From: Salarias fasciatus
Lineage: Eukaryota > Chordata > Actinopteri > Blenniiformes > Blenniidae
Assembly (NCBI RefSeq): GCF_902148845.1
Contig: NC_043746.1
Coordinates: forward strand, 20,655,074 to 20,719,073
Reading direction: 5' to 3'
DNA length: 64,000 bases
Numbering within the stretch: the stretch's first letter is position 1; the number at the start of each line of letters is the position of its first letter. The notes beneath the pieces are model-generated. The model was not told the origin of the DNA. It did not search any database and saw only the letters and a program-made list of their open reading frames with translations. The position numbers and the translations under genes are program-made. Positions 1-13,500 of the stretch are shown in pieces.

Positions 1-492
1 TCTCCTGAAAATGGGGAGAAAACACACACACACACTTGAAGCGACACAACGTGAACTTCAACGGTTTTAGTTTATTTTTCTGAGATTCCCATCAGAAATC
101 TTGTGTTATCGGCCACACGCCTTTGTTCAATTATGGAGGGAGTTGTTCAGTCCCTCCGTTTTTTTTTTTTTTGTTGTTGTCTTTTTTTTTTTTTCTCTAG
201 TAAAATGCCGCACAAAGCCTTTTCTTGTGTTTGCCGGCATTGGGAGATTTGCTCTGCGCGGCTGCTCTGACATTACCGCGCCGTGCGGATGCAGGGCTTC
301 TCAATCTTTCTGACAGCTTGACAAACCCACTCCAATCCTGAACGTCCCGGCCTCCTAATGCCGCCCGACAAGAGAGCAGAAGAAGACCGGGGAGAGAGGG
401 ACGTCTGGTCCCAACCAACCCCCCACCCCCACTTCCCCTCTGTCTGTCCCGGACCAGAATTTATCACCCCGGACCCTGACGCGTCGGCTGAC
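1..492. other. smyd5 intron at the left window edge
   Basis: After the exon ending in the GT donor at 491-492 (minus strand) no further smyd5 coding is seen. The expected EICISY / post-SET cysteine exon is absent from both strands, so this is intron. It holds a short CA run near 25-35 and two T-rich runs at about 159-193. The small ORFs here are chance readings. Confidence 0.7.
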
Positions 493-3400
493 CTCTCCCG
501 GGGCGATGTCGCTGAGGGCGCCGAGGTGAAGCAGGAAATTGTTGTCGGGGAATGAAGCCTCTGCGTTGGGTATACAGCTGTGGTTACCTGCAGGAGGGGG
601 ATGGAGGGTGGGGGTCATAGATCAACCATCAGGGGTCAACAGAAGGCCGCTTCTGCTGCACCTTGGACTTGAAGCAGCGCCGGGACTTACAGGAGCTCTG
701 GAGCAGGAAGAGTCCGGATCCCTCACAGTTGAGGAAGTCTCCCGTCTCTGCAAAGGGAGAGACAATCAGCGATGCACATTTCTGACCTTTGTTTGGATCA
801 GCAGGCAGGTTACATAATCGGCGCACGGTCACGAGTGAAACTTGCAACCCAGAAAGTAACGAGCGTTCAACTCCAAACAACACGGCCGGCGCAAGTCTGC
901 TCAGAGGACACCAAAATAATTTACACCAAAAAAAAAAAGAAAATCCCTGCAAGACTGAGATAAAACAGTGACCTTTTTCTATGTCCTTGTACAGCTGGTC
1001 GATAAAGGAGTCCAAATGCTCCCTCTGGTGGGCGGGAAGCTCCAGTGCATCGCAGGCGTGAACCCACTGACTCAGAGAGCTGAGGGGACAGAAACACAAA
1101 GAAGTGAGCCAAACTCAACAAGTATCTGAGACGACGGCCGGAAGGCAGCGGAGGGGTCGAACCTGGTGCCGATGCCTTGACCGTTGGTCCCAACCAGAGC
1201 GAAGAGGGAGCGGAAACCTTCAGGAACAAACCACTGCAAGACGGGAACACTTTCATTTACAATCGATTCGAACAGCGTGTGAAGTAAAGAGAATTCCTGC
1301 AAATTATTTGTAGATCACAGCAGAGCTGGAAGTTTGATAAATAACTACATTTCACTACACAGTTACTCATATCTTAGTGAGCCGCGTGACGGGTCAGTTC
1401 AGAGAAATGCTTCAAGTATTTTTTTCACGTTCTCCTTCAAGCGGAGATGATTAATGCTTTACCAGGGTGATCTTTGTACAGACAGTATTTGGAATTTATG
1501 TAAATTGCAACACTTAGTAGCCCCCAGGAAAAAGTTTAAATATGCAAATAATTTAAGGAGGATAACAAATACAAGCATTTTCTTCATTTGTGAGAAAAAT
1601 GATTAATGCATGCTGATAAGAAATAATCTAACGAAACATTTTATAACGTTTTTAACTTCATTTAGTGATGTTGGGATCTATAGCTGTTTGTGAGCATTAT
1701 TACATAATGAAAGTGATTCAAACCAAACCGTCTGATTCATTTCCAGATGACTTAAAATATCAAGTCTGAGTAAACAGAACACATCAATAAGGCTTTGGGA
1801 TGTTGAGAGAGGAATAATTCTTTATTTTGTAGTTGCTGAAATGTAATAATGACTTATCATCATTATCATCACCACAGTGAAAACTGAAGTGATTCAAAAA
1901 AGTGATTTAATAGGTAAAGCAACATTTAAAAGGCAGAGAAGGCCAAAAAAAAAAAAAAAATAGGCAAACATTGGCCCAAAGTTCACCTCTGAGACACTGT
2001 AATAAGCCGAGTCTTCCTGAGATCGTGTCGGAGCGGCGTTTGGAGATTCACTCACCCGACTGAGATGGTCGTCATAAAGTGCTGCTGTGAAAAGGCTGTG
2101 TAACAACGCCAACTGCCCCTGAAAGCATCGGGACAAATAAATAAATAAACCACTTTACGTAAGAGAAAACATACATCACAAGCACAAGTGGCCGCAGAGG
2201 GGATTGAAACTCCCTCACCGACTTGCTCACTGAGCTGTGAAGAAGAGTGTGATGTTGTCTTTGAACCTTGTGCGTCCCGCACCTCGGCCGCGTTTCACCT
2301 CTGGAGCAGAAATAACATGAAGGTAACTCACTCTGAACTGCTCTCCCAGGAGCTTATGGGCGATCTCCTCCTCCTCGTTGGCAGTGCGGCTGCAGAAGTG
2401 AGAGAAGAGCTTCTGCCAGTGCGCTTTATCTTTGGCCTGCAGAGCAGAAACAACAACAACAACAGAAACACACACGGCAGTGTGAGGACGACGCTGCACC
2501 GCTTCCTCACACTTCCTGAATATTTCACCGACAATAATCTATTTCAACAAAACAGAGAAGAGATGTGGAGGAAATTACTCTTAATTACAACATTATTTGA
2601 GAGAAAGTTTCAAACAAACTTCATCCTAAAGCAAAGACTTTAAAAAACTCAGACTGTAGTGTGTAAGCAGAATATGGTTTGATCTACTGTATCGAAGAGA
2701 ATCTCATAAAACTTTATTATAATTTAACTGAATATATGAACTGATGTGACCTTATTAAACATTAGAATGTCTTTTGTATATCTAGACATTAGAATGGCTT
2801 AAAGGTTTTCCATCTGTTCACACGAGCTCATGATTGATGGCAGCACAGGCAGGAAGCGACAAACACTCGTCTCATCAAGCAGGAAACATCAAAATTGAAC
2901 GTGCAACTTTTTTTTTAATTACCAGCATATCGAACAGAAAGTTCATTTCAAGCTACGTTTAACACCATAAAGTACGGCGACGCATTCGATTACATGCCGT
3001 GCGCTCTGTCCCCTTTACAGTGAGGTGACTGCGTTGTGTTTGTGATATTTGTTGATTCTATTCGAAAACGCAGCGGTGAGATTACTTCCCTCGCTGCGGT
3101 AAACCTGGACCATGAAAGATGAAAATCAGCAGGCACTTGCCTGTTTGACCACAGCCACCATCCGAGCCATGAGCATGATGCTGGAGGTCTCCGGAGGATA
3201 ATGCATGCTCCTGGAACACAGGACGCATTGAAGTCAACAAAATAAAGACAAATTAACAATAGAAACTAAACATCTGTCACATTTACAGGCGCACAGTTTG
3301 GAATGACCTCTGAAAGCCTTGATGGAGCTTTGGGGTGAAAACACACATCTGCAACAAAACCTTTCTTAAAGTCGTCTCACATCAGCCGCAGCGCGGCGCC

Positions 3401-6400
3401 GGGAGTGACGTTAAGACTTTACAGAGTGATCTTCACTCCTGATGTGTGAAAATTGGCAGCTGAGCTTTACTTGGATTTCAAACCCATTTATTTGATGTAC
3501 TTGTCTGGGAGTCGAACGGAGTCTCAAAGCTCCATTTATGCTCTACTTCAGAAACAAACAGAGCCGTCCGTCTGGACTCAGCCTTCATTACGTCCATATT
3601 TCTCTCCATCTATTGCAGGTTTCTCCTCAATATGTCTTCTTTTGTTTGATCCGTCCGTCCTCTGACCTGCTTTGTCCTGTTCCAAGTCACAGGTTCAGAA
3701 TCTTCTTCTCATTCAGCATGTGAACAGTGCGATTTCTCACCTCCAGGCGTCTTTGAGCTTGTTGATGGGGTGATCTGGATCTTCCTGAGAGGGTCCCAAA
3801 CACAGAGCCCTGTGGTACTGATCCGCTGCCGCTTGCCGACACTCGCTGCTGCAGTACATCACCTGCAGAGAGAGAGAGAGGCCGATTCGCACAAAATAAT
3901 GTCTCAATTGTCAGTCTAGGTGAATGCAAACAGTTTTTGTGGAGATTTGAGAGAAAAGAAACAACTGCTCCAGAACCTTCACAAAATATTCATGGATGTT
4001 AATCATTTTGGGACAATATCTACTTTTGAGCTGATGATTTCAGTCTGATGACTCCCAGACTGCAGTGTTAAACCAGAATGTGACTCAGAAAATGAACCCA
4101 AAGAGCCGTGAAATTACGCGTAATTCATTTGCAGATGAGCAATAAACAAACAAACAAACAAACCACGAGGGGCTAACTGTTCTCTTTTCTCTGCTGAACA
4201 CAAAAAGAGAAACTGACTTATTGATTGGCGCTATAGGAGTTAAATATTGATCTGCGAGCCGTGTTGTCTGAAGCTCCCGTTGCTCACTTTTGGCTTTAAA
4301 TTCAGACCTTGTCCCGGTCAGTCTGGGCTTTTCTGACAGTTGGGGGCTTATAAGTAAAAGAAATAACAAGATCTATTTCGACAACAAACAGGGCTCCTCT
4401 CAGGGATTGACAGACTTACCTGACACTGAGGGCAGGCCTGGTGCAGCTCGGGTCGAACCCGGCAGAGCTCAGGATGAGGGAGGCTCAGGCCGGGGATGCC
4501 ACTAAGCCTCCTCGCATTCTCCTCTGCGGTCTCCAGAGCTCGTAGGCAGAAATCACAGGCTGTAAGAGGAAAGCATAGCCGCAGATCTCACTGATTCCAG
4601 AGTCAATCCAGGAGCTCAGATTGTTCAGTGATAACCAAGTGCATTTGGAGACATCTGTCAGGATTAATGCAACATCGGCCTGACTTATAAAACATGCATT
4701 TAAGGCTAATTGCAGTCTTTCTTCTCGCACTCTACAAAATATTTCACACGTTTAATTTTATTTTTTTGTGATTTATTCTCTTGTTGTCAAAAAGAAGAAA
4801 AGAGTGGAATTAAAATGAACGAACTTCTCACTTTTACCACTTGCAAAGTGCCCTCAGGATACAGCGTTCCTTCAGCACAGCTCACCTTTATATTTATACA
4901 AAAAATTCCACAAGAACTGGGCAGCGACGAGAGGTCGCTCAACAAAAATAGTTTCTCCTTTCTTGATGCTCCTTTTGGCGAAGAGACCTTTACCCTGAAA
5001 CATGAATAACAAATGTTACCATAGTGCACAATCACAGCAGCACTCCTGGAGAAAAAGATGCTTCAAATGAATGAGGACGTCACATCTGCAGCTATTAAAC
5101 CTTTAAAAGAGTACTGGTCAAGACAATCCCAAATCACCATTTCTGACACTGAATTTGCTGATTGGACACATTTCTAACTGGATTTCAATCAAAGACTAAT
5201 AGTGCACCATTGAGTAGTACTATTATTATAATATATAATTTATTATTTAGCAATATAATTAACTTTAAATATACAATTTCAAAGGTATTAGGCTTTATAT
5301 TTTTATTAAACTTAATTTTATATAAATTATCTTCATGAACAAAATAAATAGCTGTGCATAAACTCCTTAATTAGCTATATGAATATTTTCAATGCCTTAT
5401 TCTGGGAGGAATCACCCGCCATAGTCATCCCACTTCATAAACCTTCAATAGAAAGTTTTGTCTTTTTTTAGCTTTATGATATACTTTAATCTATGCCAAA
5501 ATAAAAGGTCTTGCATCCTATCAAACCACCTTTCTTTTGTGAGCTCTGTCACAATATTTTCCCCATAGGAACATATCCTGATGTAGTTTTTTTTAATGAT
5601 ATTGTCTACATTCCTCCAAAATTATGTTACTTTAATACAAGTCAAAAAAATATTGTAAACGGTTCACATTGGTAGACTGGACCCATCACCCAAAAGAAAC
5701 TAACTAAAGCATTTCACTTTATAAAAAAAACAAAAAAAACTCTCACATTAAAGCATGAATCAGGTGCAGTGAGTGAGGGGAGGGTTGATCACCACAGAAG
5801 GACAATAATAACAAAACAGGCATGGTCTGTGCCTGTAAAGCAGCACTGAGGATACCTGAAATGTTCTGTTTGATTTATGAGGGTTAAATCACAGATATCC
5901 CCAGACTGGTTTGCAGTTTAAATTCTGCTCTGATGTTTGTTTGTTTTTTGTTTTGTTTTTGTCAGCAGGATGATTCTGGTTCCCTGGTGGTGTCCAGTGA
6001 ACCCCACTATGCTGAAAAGATTTATTAAAGGCGGAGAATTATCATAAAACCAACAACTAATAATATTAAAACCTATTTGAGGTAAGTAGATATTTTAATG
6101 TGAGATTGGGAAGAAACACCATCTTATGTTAACAATGTGCTGAATTTATTATTACCTTTATAATGTTAAGAAATGAGCTAATAGTACATCATGTACTTTG
6201 GTTATTACAAACAGTAATTCCAACAGATCATGGGCTCTATTTTGGTCATTCTTCCCAGCTGATAATGGACTTTGTGTGTGTTGATTTAAAGGCTAAATGC
6301 AGCTTTCCTGCACGTGTTTTCTTTAAGAGGCAAGATAAACAACATTTCTCCGCAGAAATCTGGCCTTTTTAAGGTTAAATTTACACGTAAAAACTGTTTT

Positions 6401-6703
6401 TGCAGAGGTCTGTAAATTCTTTGCAGCTTAATAAACCACATCGACGTTAAACTTGGAGGTTTGATAGATGAATGAGCCCCAGCAGCTGGAGCAGGGAGAG
6501 CTACTGAGAGCAGACCTGAGACCAGCAGCCACCGCGCCGCCGCACAACCCCCTCATTCAGCCCGTAACCCGCTCCAAGCCGCTCTCCGACACAAACCTAA
6601 ACTTTCTCACCTTCACGTTGTCTATAAATCTCACTTCCACGCTGCCGGCGACTTTACCGGCGTCCACGCAGAGGGAAAACATGTCATCCAGGGGAGCCGC
6701 CAT
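493..6703 (-). CDS. smyd5: SMYD5, SET and MYND domain lysine methyltransferase (3' end outside window)
   Basis: Eleven coding exons are visible (minus strand, 5' to 3'): 6611-6703, 4886-4994, 4420-4559, 3741-3862, 3141-3210, 2332-2436, 2056-2118, 1163-1233, 973-1079, 691-747, 493-587. Joined, they give 344 codons in frame, starting [16 protein letters not shown], close to human SMYD5 (418 aa). The last 70-odd residues (rest of the SET/post-SET region and the acidic tail) must lie left of position 1. The zinc-binding MYND-like cysteines appear as C69/C72, then C110/C113 and C118/C122. The SET signature NHSC is at about residues 314-317, and [17 protein letters not shown] is typical of this family. 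The family methylates lysines on histone H4 and reportedly on a ribosomal protein; it acts in nucleus and cytosol. The ATG at 6701-6703 is chosen because it matches the family N terminus. Intron 5 has a GC donor (see findings). Exon ends are read by eye from splice consensus and phase, and all phases agree. Confidence 0.95.
2437..6610. other. smyd5 introns: what they hold
   Basis: The intron between the first two coding exons (4995-6610) is the longest. It is very AT-rich at 5200-5660, with oligo-A/T runs and no coding signal. The other introns (2437-3140, 3211-3740, 3863-4419, 4560-4885) look like unique non-coding sequence with short homopolymer runs. No mobile element was recognised in them. 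Confidence 0.5.
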
Positions 6704-6762
6704 GTCTGCAGCCACCTTTCACCTTTCACCCCTGACACTTACGGTGTGACTGCAGGGAGCCG

Positions 6763-6780
6763 CAGCGCCCTCTGGTGGAC
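6763..6780 (-). promoter_or_regulatory. CTCF-like motif just upstream of the smyd5 start
   Basis: CAGCGCCCTCTGGTGGAC reads as the reverse complement of the vertebrate CTCF core (CCASYAGRKGGCRS), with close agreement across the core. It lies about 60 bp upstream of the smyd5 ATG. Motif match only; occupancy cannot be judged from sequence. Confidence 0.45.
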
Positions 6781-6822
6781 AAACAGGGAACAGCAGCTCC
6801 AACAAGAGGCTCGCTGCTCAAC

Positions 6823-6840
6823 GCTGCTGGGAAATGAAGT
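6823..6840 (-). promoter_or_regulatory. ZNF143/THAP11 (GFY-Staf)-like promoter motif of smyd5
   Basis: On the minus strand the site reads ACTTCATTTCCCAGCAGC, close to the ubiquitous housekeeping promoter element ACTACANNTCCCAG. It lies about 120 bp upstream of the smyd5 ATG in the coding orientation. sfxn5 has a similar site at 19693-19709. Confidence 0.4.
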
Positions 6841-7529
6841 CCACATGGAAGCAAACGTTTAGGCGTCAAAATAAGATCAATTCTGTCATTTCAGGCGAAT
6901 TTTATAAACTTGTTTCCTTTAGTGTTCCTTCCTGAAAACCTGAGGACTGGGGACACGTATTATGCTTTCCATTAAACAATATATTTTATATATTTTATTA
7001 CCTTCGTCCAAAAGAAGCTTTTACTTTATTTATCCACTTTTTTATGTCATTCTTAATCATTTAGTTTTAATGTATCTCAGTCTCTTAAGACTAGAAATCT
7101 TAACTGCCTTGCCTTAATGTATTTCTTTAATTTCCGTGGAAAGCATGCAAATTGCTTTGTGCTTGAATGGCGCTATATAAATTAATTTAACTGCCCTTGT
7201 CTTGCCTTGCCACCACAAAGATTATTTGTTTTTCAAAGGCAAAAAATGTATGATTTGACCAATATAAATGGTAGACTGACATAAAAGCATTGTAGATATA
7301 GGAAATATAGGTTGATAATACTAATACTGCTAATAGTTCTGCTACCCATGAAAATACATGGTTATCATGAGTTATTAAACTTGTTTCAGAAATAAAGCCT
7401 CTATTCCCTTCATTTATAACTCTTTAAAAAAAATTTTTAATTCAAATGGATCGTTAAGGCCAAGGCTTCTTTTTGAGAAAATTATGTATGTTCATCAGTG
7501 CCATAACTATTTGACCAGGCGCCATATGG

Positions 7530-8010
7530 CAGAACACATATGTCTTGCTAAGGCTCAAACAGGTGCACTGCAGAGAACGGTGATGTAGCCTACAGGGCAG
7601 CTAATCTGTGAAACAATTTACCTTCAGCAGTAAAAAAAAGAGAACAACATAAAACGTTTTAAAACCATGGTGGTGAAAATTTTTAAACCTTGATTTAATT
7701 GCTGGTGCATTTTTAGTGTTGGTTTTATGTTTAAATTATATTATTGTCTTGTTTCATTCTAATTTAATTGTGTGTATACATTCCTTTAACTTTTTATTTA
7801 CTTGTATTCTACTGATTAATCGCTTTATGCATTGCTTCTTATGATTGTTTTATTCTGTGTATTCTGTTCTCTATCTTTGTATTTTATTCTTGTGTACTAT
7901 GAAACTTCAGGATTGTTTAAGTAGTCATGGACCCCAGGAAGACTAGTTGTCACCCTGGTGGCAACTAATGGGGATCCAATCTTAAATAAATAAATAAAAA
8001 TAAATAATTA
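7530..8010 (+). mobile_element. Truncated LINE (non-LTR retrotransposon) 3' end
   Basis: At about 7560-7665 the plus strand reads ...NGDVAYRAANL, a stop, then NNLPSAVKKREQHKTF. This matches the tail of reverse-transcriptase ORFs of CR1/L2/Rex-type LINEs (usual motif YRAxxLWNxLP), here with a stop in place of the tryptophan. It is followed by an AT-rich 3' UTR, the common teleost LINE ending TGGGGATCC-type (GTGGCAACTAATGGGGATCC), and a TAAA tail at 7983-8009. It is a 5'-truncated, decayed copy. The exact family is not certain. Confidence 0.65.
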
Positions 8011-10510
8011 GTTTCAAAGAATGTTTGCCATGTTTTCCACACCTTTTAGCATTTTCTGCTAAAAGCATGACTCACAGCTTTTTTGTGTAGGATGATGCTT
8101 TTTTAATGAGCTGCAACCTTTCCTATTTTAGCACAGTGGTATTTGGTGTGGTTATTTTCTCTCTATCACTGTTCAAAACAAAGTACATTATGAAGATTTT
8201 GCACAGTTTTAAAAAAATGATTAAAAAAAGCATTTTCTTCATGCTTGATGTTAATTTATTATTTAAAAAAGTCATTAAGTGATTTCAAAAATATAAAACA
8301 CCCCATAGCAGAATAAGTAAGCCGTGTTCTTCCACCATTAAACAAGTGAAACAATGATTACACAAACAGTACATAATGAAAGAGCATTTATTATATTTGT
8401 ATAATAATATCGCTGTTTCACACTGTTTGACAAGCAAACATTAATAAATTTGCAGTATATGTACCGTACCTATTGTACCAAAGGAGTAATCCATAAAAAT
8501 ACAGTAGTGGTTTGACACCCGAAGAGGAGTAATATGTTAAAAAGAAGTAAATGACACATTAGAATTTATTTACTTCACATTAGGTGGGTTTAAATATAAG
8601 CTGAGAATTCATCTGGAAAAAAGGACGAAACATCTTCACATGTAAGGGATCTAAACAGTATATGGAGTATAAAAATTGCCAGCATGCACATCAACCAATA
8701 GCTTGCAAGATAGTTTGGTAAAATCCTCACCCATTTCTTTTTACTATGTCCAGCATGAAGACTGTTTTTCAGCTGTAAATGGTCCTGGAGAGGGTTAAAC
8801 ATCAGGCTTCTGAGGAAGAGCTGCAGAGTCATGTGATCATTTGTGACAAACTTCATCATACCGAGCAGGATGAAGAAATCCTCAAAGGATCAGATCTTTT
8901 CATCCTTCAGTTACAATATTTCACTTGTTGAAGAACACTGAGGATAAATTGCAGAAATGCGTTCTTATCTTTTTAGCCTTAATATGTGCAAAAGGTGATC
9001 TTCAATTTTATTGAGTCAAATAAAAAAAAAAAAATTCTTCACAGCTATGAATTTTGGAACATTGGTTAAAATAAATGACTCTGATGTCTGATCAGCTGAC
9101 CAGTGTGTTGGAATTTAATGCCCGAAATCCATCCATTGTCACAACCAGTGAGGCATGTGGGCCAAAAATGTTCCAGAAGAAGCTCAAATCTGGCCCAACT
9201 ACCAAACAAATGGTGAAAACAGAATTCAAAAAACATTAATTCTTAATGAATTTAGCAACAGCAGAAACCAGCACAGAACTGAGACTCCAGCTGATATGTC
9301 AGTGACGCTGCCATGAAAACTAGCTTCCTCAAAGCTACCAAACTAACCTGGAAGCCACTCTGTCAGGGTGAGTTTGCAAAAACATGCATAATGCAACAAA
9401 TATAGGAGAAGATTTTTGGACATTTCACTGAATTTTGCACCAGAAGGTTTCATTAAAATTGGCTTTATATTGAGACTGTAGTAACTTTCCACAACTGTTG
9501 GGTTTTATATGGAAATATAGACATCATGCATACTCTGCACCACATCAAAGAGAAACTTCAAACTTTAAATTTAAAGGTTATGGCGTTATTTTACCGGTCA
9601 CATTAGGCTATTTGTGGCTCCTGAACTACGTAAAGTGGAACCTGTAACAGAAACAAGGACATCTGCAACATCTGAGCATCACTGAACAGGTTTTGTGATG
9701 GTAAATTTCTTCTGATAGATCAATGCAACACAGGAATTCAGTGATGAGGTACAAGTGGCTCTCTGTACATGTAAAAACTGCAGACAAGGTTCTGCTGTAG
9801 AAAATGAATGGTGAACTTATTATTTGCTCTCAAGCCTCCTTCAGTACCACAGACTCTTCTAAGCTGTTTTGCTGTTTATCCATCTTCTATTACGAGTGTC
9901 TTGAAAAAAAGTCTTACACAGCAGGCACACGACCAAATGACAAATACTGGAACCTTCAGTTACGAAAGATATGGATATTTTTCTCTTAAAGGCAGCAGAG
10001 ATGAAAAGGAGACATAACTGGATTCATACTCAAAACGTATTCTTGCATTTCTCCATATGTGCTAGATGACTGAGCAACCCCATTAAAAGGTAATGATGCA
10101 TCAGTGTTATGTTTACATGGACTAAATCATGATGTATTGCTAATTCAAAGTGATTTTATAAACAAGTGCTATGTTAAAAATAAGTTCAAGTGCACATCAG
10201 CCACCAGGACTAAGTTAGTCAAACCTTTATATAATTATCTTTATATAATAAATATTTGTATTAAAACCATAAAAGTAATTTTACAGTCATTGTTTCTATG
10301 AAAAGAAAAGAAAATCTATGGCCTGTTTGAGTGGCTCAGTGGCGGCTGGTAACTAGAGAAGAGTAGAAAACCGGTTAAGAGTTGCTGGGTTAGTAACCAG
10401 AGCTCGTTATCAGAGCCGCCGACAGGAGGAGGCAGACCGCTCCTCCCTGACAGCCCGTCACCATGCAGCCCTGTTCCTGTGCGCTCCGCTCCTCCACTAC
10501 ACACCATCCA
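8011..10510. other. smyd5-sfxn5 intergenic DNA and likely sfxn5 3' UTR
   Basis: AT-rich, with no convincing gene on either strand. The small ORFs near 8590-8859, 9804-10017 and 10104-10301 have no recognisable protein features. The part just below 10511 should be the sfxn5 3' UTR (minus strand), but no clear AATAAA was found close to the stop, so its end is not called. Confidence 0.5.
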
Positions 10511-13500
10511 TCATAAACCCTTGTTGTAGGTCACCACCTTGCAATCTGTTGCCATGGCGATCTCGGGCTCAAGGCGAGACACCTCGATCTGCGAAGGAAA
10601 ATAAATAAAAAAAAATAAAAAAAAACAAGAGCGGGTTAGATTCAAGCTTTGGATCTTTGTCTTTAGTCTTGAAAATCCTTTCTGTTTGTGATTGGATGTG
10701 GAGGAGGGGGGGCATCTGGGACCAGCGTACATGTGCATGTCAAGCGGCGTATATGTAATTCGAACGTGTCCGCAGCTGCTTCCCGAGCCATCTGGCCTGG
10801 TTAGCAGCGGCAGATATTCTTCTACCTGGGACATCTGCGGGAACAGGCTGATGGCCACGGGCAGGGAGAGGCCGAAGGTCACCAGGCACACCAGGCTGTG
10901 GATGGGCAGCAGCAGTCGGCGCCGGCTCTGCAGAAATCGCAGCCTGCACAAGTCAAGACAGAGACGGGAGGAAATGTGAGCCTGCGATGTGGATCGATCC
11001 CCGATGACTACCGCAAAGACAGGAGTTATTTTTGGACGTGGAGGAAAGCAAAAAAAAAACAAACATTATGTGCAGATTTGGAGGAGCTTTTTCACACAAT
11101 TACTGGGTGGGAAAACGTCTCAGTCTGTGTGAAATTAGTGGGCGAGATGAAGATATTCTGATTCCGAATGAAAACACAGGTTTCGTGTTATTGCTCATCA
11201 TTCATATTAGATAAGTTTGCTTTCTCTCTCTCTGTTCTGACCTGGTAATAAATGAGCGAGTATAAAGAAAGCACTTTAGGGCAGAACATATGTTGACTGT
11301 GGCTCAGCGTGCGCTCTGATACTTGCTGAGTATTTTTAGATCAGACTCAGGCAGATCAGAAGCCGCACAAAGACAGAGAGCAGCAGCTGAGGTGAGAACG
11401 AACGGTTAGAAGGCAGGTTATGCAATAAGTGAAACAACAGAATATGGGAGCTTTTAAATTTAAGACTGTTTTAGCCAGATAACTTTAGATTGTGCTGTCA
11501 GATAAATAAAAAATGACAGAAAAAAAACTAAAAGAAAAGCCAGGTAATCTTCAATCATATAATGATGGTAATCATTTTGGCATTCTAGCATTTATCCATC
11601 ATATTTACAACCAATCATCCAATATCTAGGTGGATTGTAGATGTTGATGTTGAAAAACTGAATCATAACTTTATTTATATTTGTCTGAATCAAGTTAAAC
11701 TTTAACCAATGACTTTTTGTAAAAACAAGCAAGTTAGTTTTGATTTAACTCCTCTCAGCCGTTCACTTCTGAACAACTGACCCTGAAATTAGAAATTAGA
11801 GAAAAAAGCAGATCTTTGGATGACAAGATTATGATCAGGTAAAGGTGCATCCATTTTGTGATTAATTAGACATAAACTGAAGTATTTGCATCATTTTTTT
11901 CTTTATAAATCAACATTACAAGTCATGGAAATCAAAATTACAGTATCTTATATATTTAAATATGTCTGTTTTTAAAATCATCTGAATTTAAATCTCAAAA
12001 ATGTTTGTAACTTTTTAATTTATAGCTTATGAATATAAGAAAACCTCACAAAACAAATGATTTTCGGATATAAGCAGGATAAAGGGGATTTTTTTTGTAC
12101 TGCTGGTTTTCATTCTTACTGTTATGCAACAAGAAAGTCTTCCATACATCAGAATACACGTATGCACTAAAGAAATGTTCACCACATGTAGCTACTGCAC
12201 TTATATAACTGACCTAACGTTTGTACTAACTTTTTATGGAAATTTAAGATAAATAACAATTTGAGTGATCTGAGTTTTATGCAATGAGCTGTTATTAAAA
12301 CTTTTTTTTAGGTCTGAACTCCTGAAAGAAAACTGAACATCTTTTCTACAACAAGTAACCCAGTTCTTTGAGTAAGTCTGTAAAAAAAGCTGAAATGTTT
12401 TTACAAGAAGGAAAATATCCCACCTCTCCAGGTAGGACATGATGATTGGGGGCAGGACAAAGATGGGCATGGGGAGGACCACACGTGTGAAGGCGGTCTC
12501 CATGATGGCCTGGGGACCACAAAGGGGGGGAAAAACATTGCGCACACGCTCCATTTCAAACATTGCAATGAGTTGGAAATAAAATCTCTCTTTATGAATT
12601 CAGCTGAGCGACAGTCCCCGCACAGCAAACGATACATGTCCCACAACCGGCCACCATCACATTCATGAATCACTACATAAAGCTGGAACTGTCACAGCAA
12701 GTCACCAGCGTGCAGGAAGAAGACAGGCTCACGTGTCTGGCAGCGATTTTTGAGGATCCCACCACATTTCCGTTGCCGTCCAGCACGTCGATGCCTTCAG
12801 ACAACTCGTTGTGCCTCATCAGGCCCACGTTACAGATATTTGCACTCGCTGAAACAGCAGAGGGGGGAAAAAAAACAGTTTTTTTTTTTTTTTTTTTTTT
12901 ACACATTTTAGGATTTGAAGAAAAGATGGCAAAACAAATAATAAAGTTATCAATCAATGTCAATGTTGATTTTTTTCGATTTTTTCGTAGGAAAAAAGCA
13001 ATCACATAAGTATCAAGAAACCATTCAAATTCTGAAATAACAGATTTTTTTCCCAGTGTTTTTAAAATACTCATTAAATAACAGAAAACTACTGGCAGCA
13101 ACAGTTTCTCATTCTTTACTAGTACTTTACAGGACACCAACTCACATCAATGCTTACTGTAGGTCACCTCACGTAATCACTAACAACAGTTTTCTGTGCA
13201 AAATGTATGTTTTTCTATTAATACTAGTATGATATCGGAAATAGTTCTGACAGTAGGAACTTCAGGAAACATGAAAAAAACTGTAAAATACCATAAAATT
13301 CTAACATTTTCTCGAGTTATTACAGTAAACCAATCTTGGAGAAACAGTACATGTTGTATTTTACAGTGTGTCCTTTGCAGATAAACCCTGACATAAACGT
13401 GACTCCAACCAGCAGGGGGCCACACGCTCCAACACAGGGTCCCTCAGAAACCCACCCACAGCTGGGAAGGGGACCAATCTCTGGATTATCATTCTGGTGG

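Noticed and set aside
2187-2240. tRNA-like stretch on the minus strand (AGCTCAGTGAGCAAGTCGG ... TTTCAATCCCC)
   Set aside because: It resembles the box A/box B order of a tRNA or tRNA-derived SINE, but it does not fold into a cloverleaf that I can write and no SINE body follows. Left uncalled.
8590-8859. 89-codon minus-strand ORF in the intergenic region
   Set aside because: Hydrophobic but without family features, start context or splice support.
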